64,000 nt of DNA from Hymenobacter puniceus (GCF_014333525.1 NZ_JACSCX010000001.1:496001-560000); one strand, 5' to 3'. Shown: positions 16,578 through 25,995, counted from the stretch's first letter. Program-made: numbers and translations. The notes: generated by a model from the sequence alone, not told the origin.

Positions 16578-16759
16578 CGGGGCTGCTGACAGGTTGCGGT
16601 GCGGGTGCATCGATTTGTCCGGAGCTGATGCGGACGAAGTACGGTGCCCGGCTTCCCCACCTTGCTTTTTGGCAGCAGCCAAGCACTACAGCAACCTGTA
16701 GCAACAGCAAACTCCGGGCACATCAGCTTTTCCAGAAGCAGTACATCAATCAATCAAAC

Positions 16760-19700
16760 ATGCGTAATAAAGGACTCATCATTGCGCTGACCATCATTGT
16801 GTCGGCGCTGTGTATTTACTTTCTGACCTTCACGTTTATCTCGCGGCGGGTGCAGAACGACGCCGTGGTGTATGCCACCAAAAGCGGCCAGGTTAACCAG
16901 AAACTGCGCCAGCGCTACCTCGACTCGGTGTGGCGCGCCCCTGTTATCAGCTTGCTCGGCGTTGACTACACCTACCGTGACGTGCGCTCGTCGGAGCTGG
17001 GCCTCGGCCTCGACTTGAAAGGTGGCATGCACGTGACGCTGGAAGTGTCGCCGGTGGAAATTGTGCGCGCCATGAGCGGCAACTCCAAGGACGCCAAGTT
17101 CAACCAGGCCATGATACAGGCGCAGGAAGCTCAGAAGGCGAATCCTTCGACTCCTTTTACCACGCTCTTCGCTCAGGCTTACCAGACGGTGGCCCCTGGC
17201 CAGAACCTGGCCCGCATCTTCGCCAATACCACCAACAAGAGCCGTGGCATCGACATCAACTCGACCAACGAGAAGGTTATCGGCGCCATCAACAAGGAAG
17301 TGGAGGAAGCCATTGACCGCTCGTTCAACATCCTGCGTACTCGCATCGACAAATTTGGCACCAGCCAGCCCAGCATTCAGCGTGTGAAAGGCACAGGCCG
17401 CATTCAGGTAGAGCTGCCTGGTGTGGATAACCCGGACCGTGTGCGCAAACTGCTGCAAGGCCAAGCCAAGCTGGAGTTCTGGGAAGTATGGCGCCAGGAT
17501 GAGTTCGGCCCTTTCTTGCAGCAACTCGACCAGGTTCTGATTGCCAAAGAGAAAGCGGCTACCACTGCTAAGCCAGCTACTGTAGCTACTGCCACCGACA
17601 CTGCCGCTGTTGTTGCTGGCGACTCTACGTCGCTGGCAAGCCAGCTGGCCAAGAAAAACACTGCTTCAGCTGCCAAAACCGATACTGCCGCCGCTGCGCA
17701 GCAGGGCTCGGTACTGACCCGCCTGTTCACGATGCCGGTGCCCGGCCAGCTGGGCGTGAACGTGCAGGACACGGCCCGCATGAACACCATCCTGCGTTCC
17801 GACGAGGCCCGCGCCATTCTGCCCCCCAATCTTACGTTCCTGTGGAGCGTGAAGCCAGAAACCATTGAAGGCAAAGAGTACTTGAAGCTGAATGCCATTC
17901 GCAAGCAGCCCGGCACTGTGGCTCCGCTGGAAGGCGACGTAGTAGCAGATGCCCGTGGTGATATAGATCCGCAGCGTGGCGGTGCTGAAGTAAGCATGAG
18001 CATGACCCCGGCCGGAGCCAAGAAATGGCAGAAGCTGACCGGCGCCAATATTGGCCGCCAGGTAGGAATTGTGCTTGATGATTACGTGTACTCGGACCCG
18101 GTTGTGCAGTCGGAAATTGCCGGCGGCAACACCAGCATTTCGGGTAATTTCTCGATTGAAGAAGCCAATGACTTGGCCAATGTGCTCAAGGCCGGCAAGC
18201 TGCCCGCACCGACCCGCATCGTGGAAGAAGCCATTGTAGGCCCCTCGCTGGGCAAAGAAGCCATCGACCAGGGCATGTACTCGTCGTTAGCGGGCCTGCT
18301 CATTATCATGGCCTTCATGGCCCTCTATTATGGCCGCGCTGGCCTGGTGGCTGATGCAGCCTTGCTCTTCAACGGCTTCCTCATCATCGGCGTTCTGGCA
18401 AATCTGGGCTTTGCCCTCACGCTGCCCGGTATTGCCGGCTTAATACTGGTGTTTGCCTCCTCGGTGGATGCCAACGTACTGATTTTCGAACGAATCCGGG
18501 AAGAGCTGGACCACGGCCTGAGCTTGCACGACGCCATCAACAAAGGTTATTCGCGCGCTTTCTCGGCCATTTTCGACTCCAACGTTACCACGCTCATCAT
18601 TGCTATTATCCTGGGCATCTTTGGAACTGGCCCGGTACAGAACTTTGCCGTAACACTCGGCATTGGGGTTTTCACCTCGTTCCTGTCGGCGGTGTACGTG
18701 TCGCGCCTCCTGATTGAGTGGCTGGTGAAAGGCAAAGACAAGAGCCGCATGACATTCTCGACGTTCCTGTCGCGCAAGCTGTTCCAGAACCTGAACTTCG
18801 ACATCGTAGGCAAGCGCAAAATTGCCTACGCTGCATCCACAGCTTTCATCGTGCTGGGCTTTGTGCTGATGGCCGTGCAAGGTGGCCCCAACTTAGGTGT
18901 GGATTTCCGCGGCGGCCGGGCTTACGTAGTAGACTTCACTAAGCCTGAAGTAGCGTCGGAAGTGCGCGAAGAAGTTACCAGAGCCTTCCAGGGTGCTGGC
19001 ACCGAGGTAAAAACCTTTGGCGCCGCTAACCGCCTGCGTATTACCACTGGCTATTTAGCCAACGATGAAAGCGTGGCCGCCGACCAAAAAACGCGCGCCG
19101 CGCTGCTGACAGGTCTGCAGAAATACAATGTAGCCGACAAGCAGATTGTAAGTTCGTCGAAAGTAGGTGCCACCATTGCCGACGACATCAAGCGCACCTC
19201 GGTGCTGAGCTTGGGCCTGACGTTGCTGGGCATTTTCATCTACGTGCTGTTCCGCTTCGAGAAGTGGCAGTATTCGATGGCCGCCGTAGTAGCGTTGTTT
19301 CACGATGCGCTGCTGGTTATTGCGGCCTTCCCCATTGCCCGTCTGTTTGGCCTCAACTACGAGATGGACCAGATTTTCGTGGCGGGGGTACTTACTATCA
19401 TCGGCTTCTCGATGAACGATACGGTGGTTATTTATGACCGTATCCGGGAGTATCTGCGCGAAAACCCCAAACTCACGTTTGCGCAGGTAGTGAATCCGGC
19501 CTTGAACAGCACCTTCTCGCGCACCATGATTACGTTCACGACCCTGTTTTTGGTAGTGGTGGTGCTGTACATCTTTGGCGGTGAAACGCTGCGCTCGTTC
19601 TCGTTTACGATGCTGGTAGGTATTTTCTTCGGAACCTACTCGTCTCTGTTCATTGCCACGCCTATCATCCTGGACACTTACGGCCGCAAAGAAGCCCGCG

Positions 19701-19774
19701 AACGGGGCACTGGCCTGACCACGACCATCAACGACGGCACCGACGCTCCGAAGCTTTCGACAGCGCAGGTGTAA
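16760..19774 (+). CDS. secDF: Fused protein translocase subunit SecDF
   Basis: A 1004-residue fusion of SecD and SecF, inner-membrane proteins that use proton motive force to pull exported proteins through SecYEG. SecD part: first membrane helix at residues 4-27, L-G-L-D-L-K-G-G at about 80-88, the large periplasmic P1 domain, then five membrane helices with S-V-D-A-N-V-L-I-F-E-R-I-R-E-E near 568-582. SecF part: G-V-D-F-R-G-G near 712-718 and S-M-N-D-T-V-V-I-Y-D-R-I-R-E near 884-897. An Ala/Thr/Asp-rich stretch at about residues 267-324 is an insertion within P1. The ATG at 16760 (MRNKGLIIALTIIV) is chosen over an upstream frame of 109 Cys/Gly/Pro-rich residues that does not look like protein. 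Confidence 0.96.
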   Translation: MRNKGLIIALTIIVSALCIYFLTFTFISRRVQNDAVVYATKSGQVNQKLRQRYLDSVWRAPVISLLGVDYTYRDVRSSELGLGLDLKGGMHVTLEVSPVEIVRAMSGNSKDAKFNQAMIQAQEAQKANPSTPFTTLFAQAYQTVAPGQNLARIFANTTNKSRGIDINSTNEKVIGAINKEVEEAIDRSFNILRTRIDKFGTSQPSIQRVKGTGRIQVELPGVDNPDRVRKLLQGQAKLEFWEVWRQDEFGPFLQQLDQVLIAKEKAATTAKPATVATATDTAAVVAGDSTSLASQLAKKNTASAAKTDTAAAAQQGSVLTRLFTMPVPGQLGVNVQDTARMNTILRSDEARAILPPNLTFLWSVKPETIEGKEYLKLNAIRKQPGTVAPLEGDVVADARGDIDPQRGGAEVSMSMTPAGAKKWQKLTGANIGRQVGIVLDDYVYSDPVVQSEIAGGNTSISGNFSIEEANDLANVLKAGKLPAPTRIVEEAIVGPSLGKEAIDQGMYSSLAGLLIIMAFMALYYGRAGLVADAALLFNGFLIIGVLANLGFALTLPGIAGLILVFASSVDANVLIFERIREELDHGLSLHDAINKGYSRAFSAIFDSNVTTLIIAIILGIFGTGPVQNFAVTLGIGVFTSFLSAVYVSRLLIEWLVKGKDKSRMTFSTFLSRKLFQNLNFDIVGKRKIAYAASTAFIVLGFVLMAVQGGPNLGVDFRGGRAYVVDFTKPEVASEVREEVTRAFQGAGTEVKTFGAANRLRITTGYLANDESVAADQKTRAALLTGLQKYNVADKQIVSSSKVGATIADDIKRTSVLSLGLTLLGIFIYVLFRFEKWQYSMAAVVALFHDALLVIAAFPIARLFGLNYEMDQIFVAGVLTIIGFSMNDTVVIYDRIREYLRENPKLTFAQVVNPALNSTFSRTMITFTTLFLVVVVLYIFGGETLRSFSFTMLVGIFFGTYSSLFIATPIILDTYGRKEARERGTGLTTTINDGTDAPKLSTAQV

Positions 19775-19820
19775 ATCATCGGTTAGGCTGAGCTTGTGTG
19801 CTTAGCTGACTGCCTCACTG

Positions 19821-19850
19821 AAAACGCCCGGCCAAATGGTCGGGCGTTTT
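19821..19850 (+). terminator. secDF terminator
   Basis: AAAACGCCCG (19821-19830) pairs with CGGGCGTTTT (19841-19850); inner bases extend the stem with one G-T pair. A T-tract follows, 46 bp after the secDF stop. Confidence 0.85.
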
Positions 19851-19913
19851 TGTTGACGCGTTAGAGCCTTCGTTGCAGTAGTTCATTGTACTACCCTCCC
19901 TACCAGCACACAA

Positions 19914-19945
19914 AAAAGCCCCGAACCAACTGGTTCGGGGCTTTT
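19914..19945 (-). terminator. Terminator of the NifU-like gene
   Basis: A perfect 15-bp stem, AAAAGCCCCGAACCA (19914-19928) with TGGTTCGGGGCTTTT (19931-19945), and a 2-nt loop. It lies just downstream of the leftward gene ending at 19967 and is usable from both sides. Confidence 0.88.
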
Positions 19946-19966
19946 GCGTTGCAGCTACTTGGCTGC

Positions 19967-20605
19967 TTAGTGTTGGGCGATGATGCCTTCAGCTACTACC
20001 TCTTTCACTTCGGGTACCATGCGCTTGAGCAGGTTTTCGATGCCTGATTTCAGCGTAACGGTGGCCGAGGGGCAGCCCGAGCACGAACCCTGCAGGTTCA
20101 CGGTCACGATGCCTTCGTGGTAGCTTTTGAAGGTGATGTTGCCTCCATCCTGCTCCACGGCAGGGCGCACGTAGTTGTCGAGCAGGTCGATAATTTTCTG
20201 GCTGGTTTGCTGATCGGCTTCCGACGAATCGGCCGAGCCGGTAGCGGCGGCCTGCTGAGCAGCTTTCTGCTCGGCGGCGGGGTCTACGGTGAAGATAGGG
20301 CCACTAGCCTCCACGTACGACTTCAGGAAGGTGCGCAGCTCGGGAATAAGTTGCGCCCACTGGTGCTCGGTAGTTTTAGTAACGGTGACGAAGTTCTGGG
20401 CAATAAACACGCGGCCCACGTAATCGAAGTTGAAAAGCTCCTGAGCCAGCGGCGAATTCACCGCAGCTTCGAGATTGGGATAGTCCACGCTCACGCCATC
20501 AGCCAGCAGCTGGGCATTGAGCACGAACTTCATGGATTCGGGGTTGGGCGAGGCTTCGGCGTAGATAGAAACCGGTCCTGCGGGGGCAGTGAGTTGTTCA
20601 GCCAT
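19967..20605 (-). CDS. NifU/NfuA-like Fe-S cluster scaffold protein
   Basis: A 212-residue protein with an N-terminal Nfu scaffold domain (A-E-x-x-P-N-P-E-S-M-K-F-V-L-N, residues 17-30) and a C-terminal NifU-like domain with the cluster-binding C175-S-G-C178 in L-Q-G-S-C-S-G-C-P-S. Between them is an Ala/Gln/Ser-rich linker (about 108-134). By family it carries and delivers Fe-S clusters to apo-proteins. The ATG at 20605 (MAEQLTAP) is preferred, because the in-frame upstream extension crosses the promoter. Confidence 0.92.
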   Translation of the reverse strand: MAEQLTAPAGPVSIYAEASPNPESMKFVLNAQLLADGVSVDYPNLEAAVNSPLAQELFNFDYVGRVFIAQNFVTVTKTTEHQWAQLIPELRTFLKSYVEASGPIFTVDPAAEQKAAQQAAATGSADSSEADQQTSQKIIDLLDNYVRPAVEQDGGNITFKSYHEGIVTVNLQGSCSGCPSATVTLKSGIENLLKRMVPEVKEVVAEGIIAQH

Positions 20606-20692
20606 GTTTGAAAGACTTGGAGACAAGCGGGAGAAAGCCAGGCCAGATCTGTTCGGCCTGACACTTAAAACCGCACAAGGCGGCAATAGTTG

Positions 20693-20700
20693 CAAAGGTA
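20693..20700 (-). promoter_or_regulatory. -7 promoter element for the NifU-like gene
   Basis: The minus strand reads TACCTTTG, an exact match, 88 bp upstream of the start at 20605. Confidence 0.55.
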
Positions 20701-20745
20701 ACCAGGAAATAAAGTATCGGAGCGGTTAGGGACCATTAAGGACCA

Positions 20746-22065
20746 TTAAACTGCCGCGGGCGACGCGGGCGCAGTACGCAGCAGCAGAAACCCAGCAAGG
20801 CCTGACACAAGCGAGGCACACAGAATGGCCAGTTTGGCCACTGGCTCACCGGCCGAATTCTCGCCGAGTGCCAGCAGTGTAATAAACAACGACATCGTGA
20901 ACCCAATACCGCCCAGCACGCCAGCGCCCCATAGGTGGCGCCACGTAACGCCCGCCGGCAGTGAGGCCCAGCCCAACCGCACGCTCAGCCACGACAGCAG
21001 CCCAATGCCCAGCGGCTTGCCCACCACCAGTCCCAGCAGAATGCCCAGCCCCAGCGGCGACAACAGCTGCCCGAACACGCCAGCGTCGATTATGAGGCTG
21101 GTATTGGCGAAGGCAAACAGCGGAATGATGCCAAACGCCACCACCGAGTGCAGGCGCTGCTCCAGCTTCTGAGCCGGCGAACTGATGGCGTCCGACAGGT
21201 ATTCTAGTTCCTCGCTGATGATGCGTGGATTGGCATCGGCCCCGTGCACCTCGTGCTGTAGCATGCTCAGTCGGTCGTTGAGCATCAACAGAATCTCGGG
21301 GCGGGCCCGCCTGATGCGCGACGGAATGGCCAGCGCCAGCAGCACGCCCGCCAGCGTGGCATGCACGCCCGACTGGTGCATAAAAAACCACAGCAGCACG
21401 CCCAGCGGCAGGTAGACAGCCAAGCTGCGCGCCCCCAGAAAATTCAGGTTCAGCAGCAGCGCCCACACGCCCAACGCCAGCAGCAGATAAGTCAGGTCGA
21501 GGTTGGCGGTGTAAAAGCCGGCAATAACCAGGACGGCACCCAAATCATCGACGATGGCTAGGGCCGTGAGAAACACCTTGAGGCCCAGCGGCACGCGCGG
21601 CCCCAGCAGTTGCAGCACCGCCAGCGCAAAGGCAATGTCGGTGGCCATCGGGATACCCCAGCCGTTTTGGGTGGGCAGGCCGCGGTTCACCAGAAAGTAG
21701 AGCAGGACCGGCAGCAGCATACCGCCCAGCGCCCCCGCAATGGGCAGGGCCGCCTGCCGCCATTCCGACAACTCGCCTTCCACCACTTCGCGCTTAATTT
21801 CCAGGCCCACAATCAGGAAGAACACGCTCATCAGCCCGTCGTTGATCCAGTGCACCAGGCTCATGTCGAGCACCAGGCCGTTGAGCGAAAATTTCAAGTG
21901 CTTTTCCCAGATCTGCGGGAAGTAGGCCGCCGGGCCCCAGCTGGTGTTGGCCATCAGCAGCGCCAGCACCGCACTGGCCATCAGCATAATACCGCCGGCC
22001 GCTTCGCGGCGGAAAAATTCAGTGAAAGGCCGCACCAGCGGACGCACAAGTTGAGGAACAGCCAT
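20746..22065 (-). CDS. nhaA: Na+/H+ antiporter NhaA
   Basis: A 439-residue inner-membrane antiporter for sodium and pH homeostasis. The three key acids are present: D143 in M-A-T-D-I-A-F-A-L and the pair D173-D174 in L-A-I-V-D-D-L-G-A (equivalents of E. coli D133, D163 and D164). F-L-I-V-G-L-E-I-K-R-E (about 83-93) is typical. The C-terminus is slightly longer than in E. coli NhaA. The ATG at 22065 (MAVPQLVRP) is used; an ATG 18 bp upstream is possible. Two hairpins lie in the leader between aroC and this gene. Confidence 0.95.
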   Translation of the reverse strand: MAVPQLVRPLVRPFTEFFRREAAGGIMLMASAVLALLMANTSWGPAAYFPQIWEKHLKFSLNGLVLDMSLVHWINDGLMSVFFLIVGLEIKREVVEGELSEWRQAALPIAGALGGMLLPVLLYFLVNRGLPTQNGWGIPMATDIAFALAVLQLLGPRVPLGLKVFLTALAIVDDLGAVLVIAGFYTANLDLTYLLLALGVWALLLNLNFLGARSLAVYLPLGVLLWFFMHQSGVHATLAGVLLALAIPSRIRRARPEILLMLNDRLSMLQHEVHGADANPRIISEELEYLSDAISSPAQKLEQRLHSVVAFGIIPLFAFANTSLIIDAGVFGQLLSPLGLGILLGLVVGKPLGIGLLSWLSVRLGWASLPAGVTWRHLWGAGVLGGIGFTMSLFITLLALGENSAGEPVAKLAILCASLVSGLAGFLLLRTAPASPAAV

Positions 22066-22088
22066 AGGCAATGAGCAACGCAAAATCT

Positions 22089-22118
22089 GCCGGCGCGGCC
22101 AAAAATGACCGCGCCGGC
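22089..22118. repeat. GC-rich hairpin in the nhaA leader
   Basis: A perfect 10-bp inverted repeat, GCCGGCGCGG (22089-22098) with CCGCGCCGGC (22109-22118), 24 bp upstream of the nhaA start. It could be a second terminator for aroC or a leader structure. Confidence 0.6.
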
Positions 22119-22134
22119 AACGCAGGAAAATACC

Positions 22135-22174
22135 GGGCCCGGTTGCGGCTTCAGCGTGGATTGCAACCGGGCCC
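22135..22174 (-). terminator. Probable aroC terminator
   Basis: A 12-bp perfect stem, GGGCCCGGTTGC (22135-22146) with GCAACCGGGCCC (22163-22174), just downstream of the aroC stop. On the minus strand it is followed by GGTATTTTCC, a modest T-tract. Confidence 0.65.
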
Positions 22175-22205
22175 TTGAATATCTTTTAAGTATAACAGCC
22201 GTTGC

Positions 22206-23282
22206 CTATACCCGGTTGGCGCGGGCGCGCAGCAGCATGTCGGCCAGCACGAGGCTGGACATGGCATCCACAATGGGCACGGCGCGCGGCAGCACGCACG
22301 GGTCGTGGCGGCCACGGCCAGCCAGGCTGATAGCCTCGCCCTGGTCGTTGATGGTGGCCTGAGGCTGCAGAATAGTGGCTACAGGCTTGAAGGCGACCCG
22401 AAAGTAGATATCCTGCCCATTAGAAATGCCGCCCTGAATGCCCCCCGAATGATTGGTATGGGTGCGCACCTGCCCGGTTTCGTCAGTATAGAATGGGTCG
22501 TTGTGCTCGGAGCCGAACAGCAGCGTGCCCGCAAAGCCAGAGCCGTACTCGAAGCCTTTCACGGCGTTGATGCCCAACATGGCCCGGCCCAGCTCGGAAT
22601 GCAGCTTGTCGAACACTGGCTCGCCGAGGCCGGCCGGCACGCCCGTCAGCACGCCCGTCACGAGGCCGCCTACCGTGTCGTGCCGGTCGCGGGTCTGGCG
22701 GATCAGCTCGGCCATGCGCTCAGCCGTTTCCGGGTGCGGGCAGCGCACTGGGTTCGAGTCGATCAGGCGCAGGTCCAGCTGCTCATAGCCTACCGGCACG
22801 GCCACCGCGCCCACCTGCGACACGTAGCTCTGCACCCGAATACCTTGCTGCTCAAGCAACTGCTGGGCCACAGCGCCGGCGGCCACGCGGGCAGCTGTTT
22901 CGCGGGCCGAGCTGCGGCCGCCGCCGCGGTAGTCACGCCGGCCGTATTTCTGGTCGTAAGTGTAGTCTGCGTGCGAAGGGCGGTAGGCGTGCTCGATGTG
23001 GGAGTAGTCGTGGCTGGCCTGGTCCTGGTTGCGGATGTAAAGGCTAATAGGCGTGCCCGTGGTTTGGCCTTGGAAAATGCCCGACTGTACCTCCACCCGG
23101 TCGGCCTCCTGGCGCGGCGTGGTTAGGTCGCTCTGGCCGGGCCGGCGCCGGTCCAGCGCCGCCTGAATAGTTTCGGTGGCCACTACCAATCCCGCCGGAC
23201 AGCCGTCAATCACCACTCCAATTCCCGGCCCGTGCGATTCTCCAAACGTGGTAATACGAAACAGCGAGCCGAAAGAATTCAT
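22206..23282 (-). CDS. aroC: Chorismate synthase
   Basis: A 358-residue FMN-dependent enzyme that makes chorismate from EPSP, the last step of the shikimate pathway. [18 protein letters not shown] starts the protein, with the active-site His in [13 protein letters not shown] (about 102-110), [12 protein letters not shown] (about 119-130) and [10 protein letters not shown] complete the signatures. The ATG at 23282 is set by the family. Its short leader consists of microsatellite repeats (23285-23344) directly downstream of an exact -7 promoter element. Confidence 0.96.
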   Translation of the reverse strand: MNSFGSLFRITTFGESHGPGIGVVIDGCPAGLVVATETIQAALDRRRPGQSDLTTPRQEADRVEVQSGIFQGQTTGTPISLYIRNQDQASHDYSHIEHAYRPSHADYTYDQKYGRRDYRGGGRSSARETAARVAAGAVAQQLLEQQGIRVQSYVSQVGAVAVPVGYEQLDLRLIDSNPVRCPHPETAERMAELIRQTRDRHDTVGGLVTGVLTGVPAGLGEPVFDKLHSELGRAMLGINAVKGFEYGSGFAGTLLFGSEHNDPFYTDETGQVRTHTNHSGGIQGGISNGQDIYFRVAFKPVATILQPQATINDQGEAISLAGRGRHDPCVLPRAVPIVDAMSSLVLADMLLRARANRV

Positions 23283-23284
23283 GG

Positions 23285-23344
23285 GATGATGTGATGATGT
23301 GATGATGTGATGATGTGACAGGTGACAGGTGACAGGTGACAGGT
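23285..23344. repeat. Microsatellite: (GATGATGT)4 followed by (GACAGGT)4
   Basis: Four perfect 8-mers at 23285-23316 run straight into four perfect 7-mers at 23317-23344. The array begins 2 bp upstream of the aroC ATG and ends 2 bp before the -7 element at 23347-23354, so it makes up essentially the whole aroC leader. Confidence 0.95.
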
Positions 23345-23346
23345 GA

Positions 23347-23354
23347 CAAAGGTA
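23347..23354 (-). promoter_or_regulatory. -7 promoter element for aroC
   Basis: The minus strand reads TACCTTTG, an exact TAnnTTTG match, 65 bp upstream of the aroC start and immediately next to the microsatellite. Confidence 0.6.
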
Positions 23355-23470
23355 GCTGTCCTGCTGAGCCTGGGCTGAACCTTAATTACGCGCAGGCGGA
23401 AAGGGCAGCAATTATTCTGCAGTAAGGAGGCCTTCTGCAGCTTCAGAATACTGAGTCCCCTTATCACCTG

Positions 23471-24967
23471 TCACCTTTTCGCCTGCCACCAGCCCCAGCT
23501 GGCAACAGCCAGCAACCCAGCCAGAATATAAGTGGCGTAGCGGCGCACGTCGCGGTAGGCATCCAGCGGCTGCAGGCGGTTGCTGGCATCAAAGAGCACC
23601 GTTTGGTAAAATGGGTCGTCGGTGTGAGCCCGGAAAGCCAGCTCGGTCCGGACGGCGCCGCGCACGGTGGGGCGCAGTTCTGGCCGCAGCGTATCGTAGC
23701 GCCCGGTTGCGGGGTCGAAATATATCAGTTGCAACAGGCTGTCGAGAGGCAACATGCCTGGCTGGCGTGCTACCAGCCGGTACTGGAACGCCTTGCGCCC
23801 CCCTACCCGGCCGGTCTGGCGGGTTACTTCCTGCTGCACATCGGGCCCGTACACTTCCAGGCCCGGCCGGGGCTGTACCAGCGGCGCATTCAGGGCCGCC
23901 AGATTGCCTTCCCCTTCCACCCCAAACGTGTACGTGAAAGCCTGCCCCGTGCGAAACGCGGTGCGGTCAATAGCTTCGCGGAGCTGGTAGCTGCCCACAG
24001 CTACTTGGTCGCGTAGCGGGTGCGGCGGCAGGGGCTTTACGGCAATGGTGCGAGCGGCGGCACGGTAGGTTTTGTAGCCTTCCATGCGGTTGTCAAGGCC
24101 CTCCGCAGGCTTTTTGGCTAAACGATACTTCACCATCTGCAGCGCCACCTCCCCAAACACCAGCGGCTCGGTGTTAAGCGGGTAATATTCGGCCTCGTAG
24201 AGACGGTAGCGCAGAAATGGCTTGCCGCCCATCGTTACTGGCTCCGGCACTATCTCCTGCTCGTTGAATGCCTCTTCCCAGGCAGTACGCTGCCGCAGCT
24301 GACGCAGAATACCTGGCAACTGGCCCGGAAAGTTGTAGAAATCCAGTAGCCCTTGGTCGGAGGGCGTGAGGTAGAAATATAATCCCAGGTGCACGCCTTC
24401 CCCCACGTACACGCTAGTTTTGTCGGGTACCAAGGCTAGAAAAGCGTTGTCTTTGGGCTCGACGTACTCCTGCGGTTTAGGCTTACCAAACAACAGATCC
24501 ATCAGGCCAATGCCCTGCGGCGCTCCGCCGGCCGACGGAGCAGGCGCTGCGGTTGGCGCGGGAGCTACCACTAGCTTGGCTCCGGCCGAGCGCACCACTT
24601 GCCCGTTTACGGTCAGGGAAAACGGTTTGAGGGTGTATTCACCTTCGGCATAGGCGGCGTAGCGCTGCGTAATCGTCAGTTCAGTGGTTGTGCGGCCCTC
24701 CACAATGCGGGTGGTGGTGGTACTGGACTTACCGCTTTTTTTGAACCCTTCCAGATCAGGAAAAGCCGAATACCGCTCTAGCGTAGCGCCGCTCAGCTTA
24801 AAGCTGATAGTGAAGTACTCTGTTATGGGAAAGGTTGTACGGCCCAGCTCCAGCTTCACTTGGAAACTGGTAGTAGCAGGCGGCTTGGCGGGCGGCTGTG
24901 CTCTAGCAACTGGCGGCCCAACAGCAAGGCACAGCAAAAAGATTACCCAACCTACAAACCGAAGCAT
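23471..24967 (-). CDS. BatD-like protein (aerotolerance/oxygen tolerance family)
   Basis: A 498-residue exported protein with a signal peptide (MLRFVGWVIFLLCLAVGPPV, cleavage after about residue 23, ARAQ) and a C-terminal membrane anchor (about 478-494, YATYILAGLLAVASWGWW). The mature part consists of beta-sandwich domains with V-K-L-E-L-G-R-T-T-F-P-I-T-E-Y-F-T-I-S-F-K-L, F-P-D-L-E-G-F-K-K-S-G and T-V-N-G-Q-V-V, as in BatD. Bat proteins are usually encoded with a MoxR ATPase and BatA/B von Willebrand proteins. None is adjacent here, and the MoxR gene of this window is 35 kb away. A Pro/Ala linker with G-L-M-D-L-L-F-G is present at about 140-160. The TGA stop falls in an AGGTGACAGGTGA microrepeat. 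Confidence 0.85.
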   Translation of the reverse strand: MLRFVGWVIFLLCLAVGPPVARAQPPAKPPATTSFQVKLELGRTTFPITEYFTISFKLSGATLERYSAFPDLEGFKKSGKSSTTTTRIVEGRTTTELTITQRYAAYAEGEYTLKPFSLTVNGQVVRSAGAKLVVAPAPTAAPAPSAGGAPQGIGLMDLLFGKPKPQEYVEPKDNAFLALVPDKTSVYVGEGVHLGLYFYLTPSDQGLLDFYNFPGQLPGILRQLRQRTAWEEAFNEQEIVPEPVTMGGKPFLRYRLYEAEYYPLNTEPLVFGEVALQMVKYRLAKKPAEGLDNRMEGYKTYRAAARTIAVKPLPPHPLRDQVAVGSYQLREAIDRTAFRTGQAFTYTFGVEGEGNLAALNAPLVQPRPGLEVYGPDVQQEVTRQTGRVGGRKAFQYRLVARQPGMLPLDSLLQLIYFDPATGRYDTLRPELRPTVRGAVRTELAFRAHTDDPFYQTVLFDASNRLQPLDAYRDVRRYATYILAGLLAVASWGWWQAKR

Positions 24968-25257
24968 ACTGTGTCTTATCAACTCCAAAATTACGCTAAA
25001 AAGCCTTCTTGGCGCTAACCCCTTGACCTGACCTATTTTGCTTGCAGCAAACACCTGTATTACTGTAAATTATCTATACCCATTACTATGAATAAGGTGC
25101 AAAATTTTGGCTTACTACAATCCCTGCACAGAGGGGCGTCGTAAGTGAAGCCAAATACCCAATTCTACCTCTATTTCTTTTTCAGAAAAAGCTTCTTTTC
25201 AAAGACTAGCAAGGTAGTTCACCGCCGAAACATTCCCCTTACCAAATTTTCTACTCC
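24968..25257. other. 290-bp divergent intergenic region
   Basis: It separates the leftward BatD-like gene from the rightward ferritin-like genes and should hold both promoters. It is AT-richer than flanking genes. No hairpin or exact TAnnTTTG element was found on the plus strand. Confidence 0.5.
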
Positions 25258-25995
25258 ATGTCCGACAACCTCAAAAAAGGTGGCGAAGAGGCTGATTTCA
25301 CCAAGCCTCTTCACGTCCCAATCCAGCGCCGTTCGTTCTTCATGTATGCTGGCGCCACTGCTGGCGCTACCGCTTTGCTGCTCTCAGGCTGCGACGACGA
25401 CGATGACGACAATGGCACCACTCCTGCCGGTACCGTAAATCTAGGATCGGGCGACGTGGGTGTATTGAACTATGCGTATGCCTTAGAGCAATTGGAAGCT
25501 GCTTTCTATGCGCAGGTAATTGCTACTCCTTACGCCAACATTACCACGGATGAGCGCGCAGCACTGACGGCTATTTCCCGCCACGAAGCCATTCACCGCG
25601 ACTTTTTCAAAGCCGCCATTACGGCTGTTGCTCCAACCCAGGTCATCCCGGGTTTGACGCCAAATTTCAGCACCGTGAATTTCAACGACCGTAACTCGGT
25701 ACTGACCACGGCTCGCACGTTTGAAGATCTGGGCGTAGCGGCCTACAACGGCGCTGCTCGTCTTATCCAGAGCCCAACGTATCTGCTGCTGGCCGGCAAG
25801 ATTGTTTCGGTGGAAGCCCGTCATGCTGCTTACATCCGCGACTTGCTGACGCCCGGCAGCTTTGCTGCCGCTACCTCCGCCAGCGGCACTGTAGACGCCA
25901 ATGGTCTTGACCAGGCGTTTACCGTAACGCAGGTACTGGCTGCCGCTCAGCCGTTCATCCGGGAAACTATCAACGGTGCCAACGTAGGTAGCTAA
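25258..25995 (+). CDS. Ferritin-like domain lipoprotein with Tat-type signal (pair 1, member A)
   Basis: A 245-residue exported protein. The N-terminus has a twin-arginine motif (Q-R-R-S-F-F, about 24-29), a hydrophobic stretch and a lipobox-like L-L-S-G-C (Cys near 45), followed by a run of aspartates. The rest is a four-helix ferritin-like domain (Ferritin_2/PCC13-62-like) with ligand pattern E...ExxH...E...ExxH: L-E-Q-L-E-A-A-F-Y, R-H-E-A-I-H, F-E-D-L-G-V-A-A-Y and V-E-A-R-H-A-A-Y. Such proteins probably bind a di-iron or other metal centre outside the cytoplasm. It is followed 32 bp later by a paralogue without lipobox, and the pair is repeated downstream. The relation to desiccation-associated plant PCC13-62 is by fold family only. 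Confidence 0.88.
   Translation: MSDNLKKGGEEADFTKPLHVPIQRRSFFMYAGATAGATALLLSGCDDDDDDNGTTPAGTVNLGSGDVGVLNYAYALEQLEAAFYAQVIATPYANITTDERAALTAISRHEAIHRDFFKAAITAVAPTQVIPGLTPNFSTVNFNDRNSVLTTARTFEDLGVAAYNGAARLIQSPTYLLLAGKIVSVEARHAAYIRDLLTPGSFAAATSASGTVDANGLDQAFTVTQVLAAAQPFIRETINGANVGS

Noticed and set aside
16433..16759. N-terminal extension of SecDF by 109 residues
   Set aside because: The extension is Gly/Pro/Cys-rich, overlaps the end of the gene at 16206, and the SecD signal-like first helix starts exactly at the ATG at 16760.
23285..23344. CRISPR or origin iterons
   Set aside because: 7-8 bp perfect tandem units with no spacers; no dnaA boxes or replication genes are near.
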